In this document: piece after piece, positions 8,106-18,200 of the stretch | Position numbering within the stretch: position 1 is the first letter of the stretch | Layout: every line of letters begins with the position of its first letter | Source: Bacteroidota bacterium | GTDB lineage: Bacteria; Bacteroidota; Bacteroidia; AKYH767-A; 2013-40CM-41-45 | Assembly (NCBI GenBank): GCA_016713765.1 | Contig: JADJON010000001.1 | Span: 496,001-560,000, forward strand | DNA length: 64,000 bases | Direction: 5' to 3' | Made by a program: the position numbers and the translations under genes | The notes under the pieces: model-generated | What the model saw: the letters and a program-made list of their open reading frames with translations, nothing else | Told to the model about the DNA's origin: nothing | Database searches by the model: none

Positions 8106-10157
8106 TCAATTCAAGACCAGCACAGAAATAGCAACAAGCCGGTCGCTAAGGATACTCACGATGTAGCTCCCTTTTGGCAGATCCTCGACGTCGAACGAAC
8201 ACTGCTGTTCGCCTTGTGTGACGACACGCCGGAATTCGCGGCCGGTGAGATCGTATAGCGTGATGGTGGAAGATCCCTCAGCGGGCAAGCCTTTGATGGT
8301 AAACCGGCCGCTGGAAGGATTGGGAAACAGCCGAACTGACGATTTGGAATCGTTCATGGAACCGAGCCCCGTAAAATCGCTGACCGGCCGCATCCAGGTC
8401 GAAGCGCCTGCAGTGGCGGCAATCAGGTTGACGCCGTCGCTGACCACATCATAAAGGTTGGTGTTGACGAGCCCGTTGTTGAATTCCTCCCAGGTTAGAC
8501 CGCCGTCGCCGGAGATGAAGATACCGGCGAAATCGGAGCAGGAATACAGGTAGGTGCCATCCGAATAGAGTCGTCGGATATACAAAGAACCCAATCCGTT
8601 GTTAATCTGTGACCAGTTGGCGCCGCCGTCATCCGACATGAAGACGCCATCGCCGTTGGTTCCGGCGTAGAGGTTGCCGTTCAGGGACACCAGGCTGAAT
8701 ACCGAAAGGTTGGTCAGACCATTGTTAACGACATTCCAGTTTGCTCCGTCATCCGTAGTACGAAAGACACCGGCAGAATACGTGGCTGCGAAAACCTCTG
8801 TTCCCGTATTGGCCAGCGAGGAGATGACCTGGGTGGTGAGGCCATTGTTCACTTCTGACCAATTCGCGCCGTCGTCGTCCGAGAAATAGACTCCTCCGCC
8901 GATGGATCCGGCAAAGAGTTTGTTTCCATACGAAGTGAAACATCCGATATTGGGATTGGTGATGCCGTTGCCGGATGGCGACCAGCTCGCGCCATCGTCC
9001 GTAGAAACATAGACGGATGAATAGTTGGTTCCGCAAAAGATCTTGCTGCCGTACACATAGAGATCCTGTTGGTTCACTTCCGTGAAACCGGTATTGCTGC
9101 TCGACCAGTTAGCTCCGCCATCGCTGGAACGGACCAATCCGCCGTCTTCGAGAATGCAGATCAATGAGGTTCCGGTTTGGACAATTCGTGTAACCTGCGC
9201 CGCCAGCATACCGTCTGACATATCGGTCCAACTGGTTCCACTGTTGGTGGACTTGAAGATGCCTGCACCGGAACCGGCCCAGAGATTTCCATTCTCTGAA
9301 TACACGGAATATCCCTGCGGATTGAGGATGCCGGTGTTAATCTCCGTCCAGTTGTCGCCGTTGTCGGAAGTTTTCCAGAAACCATAGCCGTAGGTGCCGA
9401 CGTAAAGTTCCGAGCCGTAGTATTCCATGGCGGGGAAATAATAAACTGTCGGCATGCCGGTGTTGGCGGGTTCCCAGTTCGCGCCCTGATCGGAGGAGCG
9501 ATAAACTCCGTCGGATGAAATGGCCGCGAAGATGTATCCTCCGCCCGCGGAAATTGCCTGCGCGATCGTGCCGGTGATGCCGTTGTTTACTGCAATCCAG
9601 TTCGCGCCGCCATCTGTTGACTTAAACACTCCCTCTCCGTCGGTGGCAACATACAGATCGTTGCCGTCATGCTCAATGTCATAGAGCGTAAGTGTAGTGA
9701 GTCCGTTGTTGGAGGGATTCCAGTTCATACCGCCGTCCGTTGAAACGAAAACGCCGCTATACCCGCTAGCGGCATAGTAAATGCCGTTTAGTAAGAGGAT
9801 TTCGGAAACGGCATCGTTGATCCCGTTGTTGGAAAGGGTCCAGTTTACGCCTTGATCCGTAGAATAAGCAACTCCATTATTGGTTGCAGCGAAAATGGTA
9901 TCGTTGCTGATGAGGAGGTCATAGTAATCATAATAAAGCAGATCGAAATTGACTCGGGACCAGGTTCCGGCGACATCGGTATAGCGGAAGAATCCGCCGC
10001 CGCGGGTACCGGCATATCGGTAATCGTTGTCCGAGGCGATGGACGAGACATATCCCGAGAAGGGGCCATTCAACGGTTGCCATTGGGCCAGCGAAGATTC
10101 CGTTGCCAACAGCAATAGGAAGACCTGGATGAGCCGAAGCGCGTAGCGATTTTTCAT
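8106..10157 (-). CDS. T9SS-secreted BNR/Ycf48-like beta-propeller protein
   Basis: 683 residues from the ATG at 10155-10157, which directly precedes the signal peptide (KNRYALRLIQVFLLLLATES); the longer ORF to 10277 runs through the terminator of the gene behind it. The mature chain is a run of ~43-residue blades, each ending in an Asp-box-like motif SxDxGxxW (TDQGVNW, TDGGMNW, TDGGANW, SDQGANW and so on, 12 counted), as in BNR/sortilin/Ycf48 propellers. A T9SS type A sorting tail starts VRLFPNPSSGRFTI. Catalytic residues of a sialidase are not evident, so binding or a structural role on the surface is more likely than hydrolysis. It has its own terminator. Confidence 0.88.
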   Translation of the reverse strand: MKNRYALRLIQVFLLLLATESSLAQWQPLNGPFSGYVSSIASDNDYRYAGTRGGGFFRYTDVAGTWSRVNFDLLYYDYYDLLISNDTIFAATNNGVAYSTDQGVNWTLSNNGINDAVSEILLLNGIYYAASGYSGVFVSTDGGMNWNPSNNGLTTLTLYDIEHDGNDLYVATDGEGVFKSTDGGANWIAVNNGITGTIAQAISAGGGYIFAAISSDGVYRSSDQGANWEPANTGMPTVYYFPAMEYYGSELYVGTYGYGFWKTSDNGDNWTEINTGILNPQGYSVYSENGNLWAGSGAGIFKSTNSGTSWTDMSDGMLAAQVTRIVQTGTSLICILEDGGLVRSSDGGANWSSSNTGFTEVNQQDLYVYGSKIFCGTNYSSVYVSTDDGASWSPSGNGITNPNIGCFTSYGNKLFAGSIGGGVYFSDDDGANWSEVNNGLTTQVISSLANTGTEVFAATYSAGVFRTTDDGANWNVVNNGLTNLSVFSLVSLNGNLYAGTNGDGVFMSDDGGANWSQINNGLGSLYIRRLYSDGTYLYSCSDFAGIFISGDGGLTWEEFNNGLVNTNLYDVVSDGVNLIAATAGASTWMRPVSDFTGLGSMNDSKSSVRLFPNPSSGRFTIKGLPAEGSSTITLYDLTGREFRRVVTQGEQQCSFDVEDLPKGSYIVSILSDRLVAISVLVLN

Positions 10158-10232
10158 TGGATCGAAGTGTAGTGGATGAAGTGACAAGATCGATAGAAGG
10201 GATTGTTTGTGCAAACGAGTGATTAATTCAGC

Positions 10233-10263
10233 AAAAACCCCCTCCGGATTCACCGGAAGGGGG
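10233..10263 (-). terminator. Rho-independent terminator of the 10292-10927 gene
   Basis: On the minus strand a GC-rich stem (10253-10263 against 10238-10247, one bulged base, loop of 5) is followed by TTTTT (10237-10233). It lies 29 bases past the lipoprotein stop and inside the apparent 5' extension of the next minus-strand ORF, which supports starting that ORF at 10157. Confidence 0.85.
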
Positions 10264-10291
10264 CAGGTGTGTGTCATTTCAGAAAAGCTCG

Positions 10292-10927
10292 TCAGTCATG
10301 GAGAGTTGCAAATGTGTTGCCGAGGAGGAGCTTGTCGAGTCCGATAGCGCCCAAAACTTCTGCTTCGATGTTTTGGAAGTCACGACCGGAAGTAGCGAGT
10401 GCTTGCTTGCCGGATTGGTTGCCGGCTTTACTGAAGAAGTAGCAAACTGCAACTTCCTGGTCCTTTTCGCTTCCGATAGCGGTCGAGATGGCATGGTCCT
10501 TTGCTATCTGTTCCAGTTGCTGGAGCTGGCTGCCGCTGAGCCTCAATTCAGCCTGGGGAACTGCGGTGTCGTGAAGGCCGAGGAAGCGAACGATGCCTTT
10601 CTTGGAAACCATCAGTTTGTATGCGGCTTTTCCGGCAAGCGCCGACTTATCGATCTGGATCATGACAACATCGTCGGCATCCAGTTCTCCGTGTAAGGCA
10701 GGAGTGAAATCGAGCGCTCCCTGGTCATGGATCGATTTGGTGTCGCGTGCATCAAAAGGAAGGTCATTGCGGCGGCGGTCTTCGGCGGTTCCTGCATCAG
10801 CACGAAGGTCGCGGATGCCGGCGCTTTGGCTGGGTTCGAAACCATCCTCTTTGGTACAGCTGGTAAGGCCGGTGGTAGCAAGTGCAAGCAGTGCGGCGGC
10901 GAGGCGGAGGTGGGACAAGGTTTTCAT
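10292..10927 (-). CDS. Hypothetical lipoprotein
   Basis: 211 residues. The N terminus is a lipoprotein signal (MKTLSHLRLAAALLALATTG followed by LTSC, lipid cysteine at residue 24). The remainder is charged at first and then mixed alpha/beta; it contains LRLSGSQLQQLEQIAKDH and no motif I recognise. It is probably anchored in the outer membrane facing the periplasm or surface. It stands alone between a 300-base spacer and its own terminator. Function unknown. Confidence 0.75.
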   Translation of the reverse strand: MKTLSHLRLAAALLALATTGLTSCTKEDGFEPSQSAGIRDLRADAGTAEDRRRNDLPFDARDTKSIHDQGALDFTPALHGELDADDVVMIQIDKSALAGKAAYKLMVSKKGIVRFLGLHDTAVPQAELRLSGSQLQQLEQIAKDHAISTAIGSEKDQEVAVCYFFSKAGNQSGKQALATSGRDFQNIEAEVLGAIGLDKLLLGNTFATLHD

Positions 10928-11227
10928 GGCGTGGAGTATGGAGGGTTTGTGTTTTCTTGTTGTGGTTGCTCGTGTCGAGCGGTTTGTTGTTGTAATCTGT
11001 TGTAATGATACTGCCTTAGGAAGCGGGGTGTGGATCCCGCCTGAACAAGTGGCGGGTTGACCGGATAATTGGCGGGAAATGACTTGGAAGAGGACGAAAC
11101 AGGATTCGGAACCTTTGATAAAATCATCCCGGGTAAGGCGTACGCGGGATCGGCCATCATATCCCGTTCCCTTAACCTATTCCAAGGTTCCGGTGTGGAG
11201 CCCCGGATGCTGCAGGATTGTTGAAAT
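10928..11227. other. Intergenic spacer, nothing recognised
   Basis: Three hundred bases between two minus-strand genes. No repeat, RNA gene or convincing ORF; small ORFs here on both strands have no protein-like features. Confidence 0.4.
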
Positions 11228-11806
11228 TCAGGGATTGACGTTCCCCCGCAGCACCCAGTACAAACCTTTTACATTGGTGCGCCATGTCTTTAGATAGCAC
11301 GTGATGATGATCTCTTCAGCCAATTCAAAGAAAGTGAAGGTGACAGCGGTATAAAACAACGGGTAGACCGGGGTGGGCAACAAAAAGAGTAAAATGAAAA
11401 AACACCCTTGAAGTATGGCGGAGAGCTTAGCAAGATAGGTGTGAAAACTGGTCGTCTTGCCAAAGCGGATCAATGCGATGGCGGTTTGTACGAGAAACAT
11501 ACCGCCCAGGAAGATAAAGTAGAAGAGATGGTCGTGAAAGAATACCCCTTTGAACACGTACATCCCGATGAATCCTGCCAATACGGTAAGGTCATCACCC
11601 ACCGAATCGAGCCGGCTGCCCCAAACGCTTTCAACATGAAAGCGGCGAGCAAGGTAGCCATCGATGAGGTCGGTGAAGAAGCTGATCCCGAGCAGCCATT
11701 TGAACCAATCCTCCTCACCGGTGAAGATCAGCCACACCAGCACCGGAGCCGCCAGTACCCGGTAGCTGGTGATGCCGTTGATAAGGTAATAGGAGGCTCG
11801 AGCCAT
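11228..11806 (-). CDS. CDP-alcohol phosphatidyltransferase family protein
   Basis: 192 residues, polytopic inner-membrane enzyme. Residues about 46-72 carry the complete family signature D-x2-DG-x2-AR-x8-G-x3-D-x3-D (DLIDGYLARR ... GSRLDSVGDD), whose aspartates bind the catalytic metal and the CDP moiety. Members join a CDP-linked lipid or alcohol to a second alcohol to make phospholipids such as phosphatidylglycerophosphate or phosphatidylinositol. The length fits PgsA-like enzymes, but this protein also resembles uncharacterised Bacteroidota paralogues, so no gene symbol is given. Monocistronic, with spacers on both sides. Confidence 0.9.
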   Translation of the reverse strand: MARASYYLINGITSYRVLAAPVLVWLIFTGEEDWFKWLLGISFFTDLIDGYLARRFHVESVWGSRLDSVGDDLTVLAGFIGMYVFKGVFFHDHLFYFIFLGGMFLVQTAIALIRFGKTTSFHTYLAKLSAILQGCFFILLFLLPTPVYPLFYTAVTFTFFELAEEIIITCYLKTWRTNVKGLYWVLRGNVNP

Positions 11807-12280
11807 CCGGATAATGCTAAAAAGTAAAGTTATTGATTCGTCCGGATTGAGAAGAATGGTTTTCCGTTCTGCTCCAGGGCGGGTGGAGATCGTTCAGCTT
11901 TCGATTTCCGGCGATCAGACCCGTTTCCTGGCATCCGAAACACTCTTCGCGGGTACTGGTTGAAAAACTGTAAGACTTAAGCCGATTTATTTCTGACCGG
12001 AGCCGTCCCGCTTCGGGCCAACGGGTATCGGGATGCCTGGGTTTTTGTAAGAAAATCTCTCTACAGACGCTCTACAGGAGGCATGGATGATCCGCAACCC
12101 GGCTGTGTTTTTCATTTCAACGCGTTTCTCCTCCTGCAATATCGGGTATGGACTGAAAGTAAGCCGAGGGAAATGCGCTAACGAATCATGGTGCGTTTCG
12201 TCTTTATTGTAACTATCCGAAGTGGGTTCGGTGGCTTGAACGCCAGTTTCCTGCCGACGGTCGGCTAAATTTTTATTTGA
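11807..12280. other. Intergenic region between divergent genes
   Basis: About 475 bases between the minus-strand phosphatidyltransferase and the giant plus-strand adhesin. It must hold both promoters. No exact TAnnTTTG was confirmed next to either start; TAAATTTT lies shortly before the adhesin ATG. No RNA gene or repeat seen. Confidence 0.4.
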
Positions 12281-15200
12281 ATGGAAATGCATCCTCGACT
12301 TTTTCTCCGGGCATCCCTTGCGACTGGTTGTCGCAGTTTGATGATCTTCCTCGCCTTTCTCACCTTCCCATTGGCTTCGTATGCCACGCACATCAGCGGT
12401 GCAGATATCACCTACCGATGGATCAGCGGTAATACGTTCGAACTCAATCTCACCCTGTACCGCGATTGTTCTGGCATCGCGGCCCCGAACAACGTTTCCG
12501 TCAGTTACTCCTCCGCCAGTTGCGGCTATAACCTGAGTGTTACGCTGAATAAAGTTCCGGGCACCGGGCAGGAGATCTCACAAGCCTGTTCCACCTCGGT
12601 GACCACTTGTGCGGGTGGCACCTATCCGGGTATTCAGAAATGGGAATACCGCGGTAATGTTACGCTGCCGGCGCAATGCACCGACTGGCGATTCGGTTAT
12701 TCCATCTGCTGCCGGAATTGTGCTATCACCACGCTGGTATTCGCCGGCGGAACCTGCGCGGGATCTCCCGCCCTCTATGTCGAGGCTACGTTGAACAACG
12801 TCGCAGCGCCGACCAACTCTTCTCCGGTATTCTCCAACATCCCGGTCTCTTTCCTGTGTATCGGACAGGTGTTTCATTACAACCACGGAGCTTACAATAC
12901 CGATGGTGATTCGATCACCTATTCGTTCATCACTCCGCGCTCAGCCGCCAATACGAACGTAACATTCAACGCCGGTTACACGACTAACAGCCCACTCTCT
13001 TCATCGCCCGCGATGTCGATTGATGCAAGCGGCGATATTACCGTCGCCCCGACGCAAACGGAAGTCGGCGTGCTGGCCATCATTGTCCGCGAATACCGGA
13101 ACGGCGTGTTGGTCGGCAGTGTGATCCGCGATATGCAGATCTGGACCGTCCCCTGTAGTAACCTGTTGCCAACGGCCACCGGCATCAACGGTACGAACAA
13201 CTTCCAGATTGTCGCCTGCCCGGGCCGGCCTTTGAACTTTACGGTCAACTCAGCCGATGCGAATGCTTCGCAAACCGTGTCGATGAACTGGAACTATGCG
13301 ATTCCCGGAGCGACTTTCACGCCTTCAGCAGCATCAAGACCGGTGGGCACATTCTCCTGGACGCCGACCATCGCCGATGCACGACCGCAACCGTACAGCT
13401 TTACCGTAACGGTGCAGGACAACAACTGTCCGAGTGCGGGATTCCAGACGTATTCTTATGATGTGCTGGTCCCCCCTTTGAGTGCGACCGCCACGTCCAC
13501 CAATTCCCGTTGTTCAAGTCCTGTGAACGGAACTGCAACGGCATTGCCCGTCGGAACAGGCCCCTATCAATACGCCTGGTCGCCTGGCGGCGCTACTACT
13601 GCAACTGCCAGCAACCTCGGTCCCGGAACCTATACTGCCACCATCACGGATACCTATGGCTGTACTACCACAGCATCGACTACTCTCACCGCTCCACCTC
13701 CTGTTGCCATCAGTATAGCAGCACAGGCAAATGTCTCTTGCAGAAACGGCAACGATGGCGCGGCGGCCATCACCGCTTCGGGTGGAACCGCACCTTATAC
13801 CTATAGTTGGTCACCCAACGGCGGGACAGCATCTTCGGCTTCCGGACTTTCTGTCGGTAACTACGCAGTTACGGTTACTGATGCGAACGGCTGTACGCGA
13901 ACGCAAACCGTCACGATAACGCAACCTCCGGCGCTAACGGCCGCGACCAACGGACCGGTCAGCTTATTGTGTTTCGGGGATGCCAACGGTAGTGCAACGG
14001 TGACGTCGTCTGGCGGAACGTCTCCCTATCGTTATGAATGGGCATTCAATGGAGCAACCACGGCAGGCGTGACCGGATTGGGTGCCGGAAGTTATAGCGT
14101 GACCGTTACCGACGCCAACGGTTGCACCACCACATCCAGTGTTGTGGTCAATCAACCGTCCAACCTGAGCTCATCTACGAGCACGACGCCTTCTACATGC
14201 GGCAGCGCGAACGGATCAGCGAGCGTCGCCGCTTCCGGCGGAACCGGACCGTATCAGTATACCTGGTCACCTGGTGGACTAACGACCTCGACGATCAACG
14301 GTATTGCTGCCGGCGCTTATTCCGTTGTTATCACCGATGCGCACGGATGTACCGTTAGCGATGCGGCCGGGGTATCGAACCTCGGCGGACCGACTGTTTC
14401 CGTAGCGGGTTATACGAATGTCGCTTGCAGCGGTGGTGCCAATGGATCCGCATCGATCAACGTGACCGGCGGACAAGCCCCGTTTACCTATCAATGGTCG
14501 CCTGGCGGCGGGACCGGAGTTTCGGCCACCGGCCTCCAGGCGGGTAATTACACGATCACCGTCCGCGACCGCAACAACTGCCAGTCGTCGGTGGTGGTCG
14601 AGATCACTGAGCCGGCGCCGCTGTCGCAAAATATCCAAAGCACCGATATTGCCTGTAACGGAGGAAACACCGGCACGGCAACAGTGACGGCTAGCGGAGG
14701 AACAACTCCTTATACTTATTCATGGAGTAACGGAGCCGGCAATGCCGCAACAGCTTCACTTCTGGTTGCAGGCAATTATACCGTGACGGTCACGGATGCG
14801 CACGGTTGTACGTCAACGCAATCGGTCGCGATCACCCAGCCGCCAGCACTGACAGCCAGTATCACGTCCAATCAACCGGTATCGTGTTATGGTGGAAGTA
14901 ACGCCACCACGACGGTGACTGCGGGAGGCGGTACGGCTCCTTATGATTACAGTTGGTCGCCTTCCGGGGGAATGCTGTCTACGGCTACCGGTCTTGCTGC
15001 CGGTTCTTATACCGTCACCGTGCGGGATGCCAATAATTGCATACGCAGTGTCCCCGTCACCATTACTCAGCCGAACGCCTTGCTTGCGTCGGTCGGCTCG
15101 ACCACCAACGTGAGTTGTAACGGTGGCCAGAACGGAACCGCCTCGACCAATGTCAGCGGCGGTACCGCTCCTTATCAGTATGTATGGTCACCGATCGGGA

Positions 15201-18200
15201 CGACAACGGCTAACGTAACCGGCCTGGCGGCTGGATCTTATTCCGTCAGCATTACCGATGCGCGGGGTTGCCAAACGGTAACCGCTGCCATCATCCAAGA
15301 GCCCCCGCTCTTGCAAACGACCGTCCTGGCGCCGGTAGACGTTTCTTGTTATGGTGGCAATGACGGTAGTGCTACGATTGTTGCAACCGGCGGAACGACA
15401 CCTTATACCTATAACTGGTCAGCAGGCGGATCGGTTTCAACATCTGCCAACGGATTACCCGCAGGCTCGTACACGGTTACGGTCACCGATGCGAATGCTT
15501 GTTCCAATACCGCACTTGTCGTCATTAACCAACCCGCGTTGTTAAGTGCAACACCCACTGTGCAAAACAGCCCATTGTGTTATGGCGACAATTCCGGTGC
15601 TGCATCGGTATCGGTGAGCGGCGGAACGGGTCCTTATACCTATCAATGGTCGCCATCCGGAGGAACAGATACACTGGCATCGTTTCTCCCGGCGGGAATT
15701 TATACCGTCGCGATTCGCGACGCTAACGGTTGTACCAGCACTGCGAGTGCGACCATTACGCAACCGCCATTGCTGACCGCCGCTGTCGCTACGGTCGATG
15801 CTACCTGCGGCGCTTCGAATGGCAGTGCATCCGTAACACCTGCAGGGGGAACCGCGCCTTACACCTACTTCTGGAGTCCGGGTAACACTACGACTTCTTC
15901 GATCAGTTCCGTGCCGGCGGGTAGTTACAGTGTTGTCATCACCGACGCGAACGGATGTCGCCTCATACAATCGGTGGCCGTATCGAATATCGGCGGACCT
16001 ACTTTGGCCAACGGAAGTGTTGTGCCGGTACTTTGCGCTGGAGCCATGACGGGCGCGGCAACTATGCAAGTGAGCGGCGGTACTGCTCCTTTTCAGTATC
16101 AGTGGTCGCCATCAGGCGGAACAGGGTTGAATGCTACCGGACTTGCCGCGGGAACGTATTCGTTCACCGTTCGGGATGGCAATAACTGCGTCAGCGGATT
16201 AACGGTGACCATCACCGAACCACCACCTCTACAGGCGTCCGCCTCGTCGGTCAATGCACTGTGTGCCGGTACCGGTACCGGCGCGGTTACCGTCACCACC
16301 AGCGGAGGTGTCACCCCCTATACCTACGCCTGGAATGCCGGCGGACATACAACAGCCAATGCCACGGGTCTCTTCGCCGGAACGTATGCGGTGACTATAA
16401 CCGATGCACATGGCTGCACGACCATGGTCAGCGCAACGGTTCAGGAACCCACACCGCTGTTTGCGGCCAACGGTCCAGTCACCCAGATTTCCTGTCAGGG
16501 CGCGAACGACGGCACTGCCAGTGTTAGTGCAAGCGGAGGCACTTCTCCGTACTCGTTCAATTGGTCACCGATCACCAACAGCAGCGCTGTTGCGAGCGGA
16601 CTCTCTCCCGGCAACTACCAGGTGATCGTCAGCGATGCCAACGGCTGCGCAGCAACGGTCTCGATCGCCATCACCGAACCACCCGCCTTGATCAGTTCGA
16701 TCAACGCGGTTACCCAGGTGCTGTGTTACGGCGGGAACAACGGAAGCGCTACCGTCACGGCAAGCGGAGGAACTACCCCATATCTATACCAATGGTCGCC
16801 CGTCGGTACAACCGCTGCGCAAGTGAACGGCTTATCATCAGGGAATTATTCCGTGCTGATCACGGACGCGAACGGTTGTACGAGTTCTTCGAATGTGCAG
16901 ATCACCGAACCGCCTATGCTGTCGGGATCCGTACTCAACGTGATTCCGGTCTCGTGTAATGGTGGTACCGATGGCGGCATCTCGGTCGGCATTACCGGAG
17001 GAGCAGGTTCATACGCCTATCAATGGTCGCCTTCCGTCTCCACGGGCCCCTCGGCCGGTGGTATAGGACAAGGTCAATACTCGGTAATCGTCACCGATGC
17101 GCATGGTTGTACGGTTGCTCTCTCGGCCGCAGTGCCGGAGCCGCCTCCTTTGGTAACAACCGCTACTCCGATTGTGCAGGTGTTATGCTACGGAGGACAG
17201 GACGGCAGCGCGAGTGTTTCGGCTTCCGGCGGAACGGCTCCTTATACCTATCTGTGGAGTCCGACGGGCCAAACGACCGCGCTGGCAACAGGATTGGCCG
17301 CGGGTAACTACACCGTCGTCGTTCGAGATGCGAACGGATGTCAACGAACCGAGTCGATGCAGATCACGGAACCTTCCCTGTTGACATTATCGCTTGCATC
17401 AACACCGTCCACTTGCGGATCCGCCAATGCTACGGCGAATGCAACACCCGGTGGAGGCACAGCCCCCTATTCGATCAACTGGACGCCCGGCGGATCATCG
17501 TCCGTCTCGCTTAGCGGCATCTTTTCCGGGAATTACACCTCGGTGGTCACCGATGCGAACGGCTGTACGACGAGTTCAAGCATCCTGATCAACGACCTTC
17601 CGGGACCAGTAGCGTCGCTCGCATCATCGACGGATGTAAGTTGTAACGATGGACAGGATGGCGCCGCAAGCGTCACGATCAGCGGCGGCAGTTCACCGAT
17701 TACGTATCAATGGTTACCCACCGGTGGGTCTTCTTCCAGCGCTACGGGCTTGTCGGCAGGACAATATTCCGTCATCATCACCGATGCAAACAATTGCGTT
17801 CAGACCGTTGGCCTGACGATCTCCGAACCGGCGCTGCTTACTTCTGCCGCCGCCGCCAGCCAGATGGTTTCGTGTTATGGCTTGTCCGATGGAGCGGCTT
17901 CAGTCAATGTGACCGGAGGGACCGCGCCGTATCGTTACCTCTGGTCACCCTGCGGATCCACCACCAGTCAGATCACGAATTCGCCTGCGGGCAATTATTC
18001 CGTGGTCGTTACGGACGCGATGGGTTGTACTACGACGGCCGCGGCTACCATCACGGAACCAAGCTTGTTGACCGCCAGCACCAGCGCTACCCAATCTACC
18101 TGCGGCAATGCGGATGGAAGTGCGAGCGTTATCGCTGCCGGCGGTTCAGGTGGATATACATACCTCTGGCAGCCGGGCAATAGTGCACAAACCACTGCGG

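Noticed and set aside
11987..12391. 134-residue minus-strand ORF upstream of the giant adhesin
   Set aside because: Overlaps the signal-peptide coding region of the strongly supported adhesin gene; composition is not protein-like.
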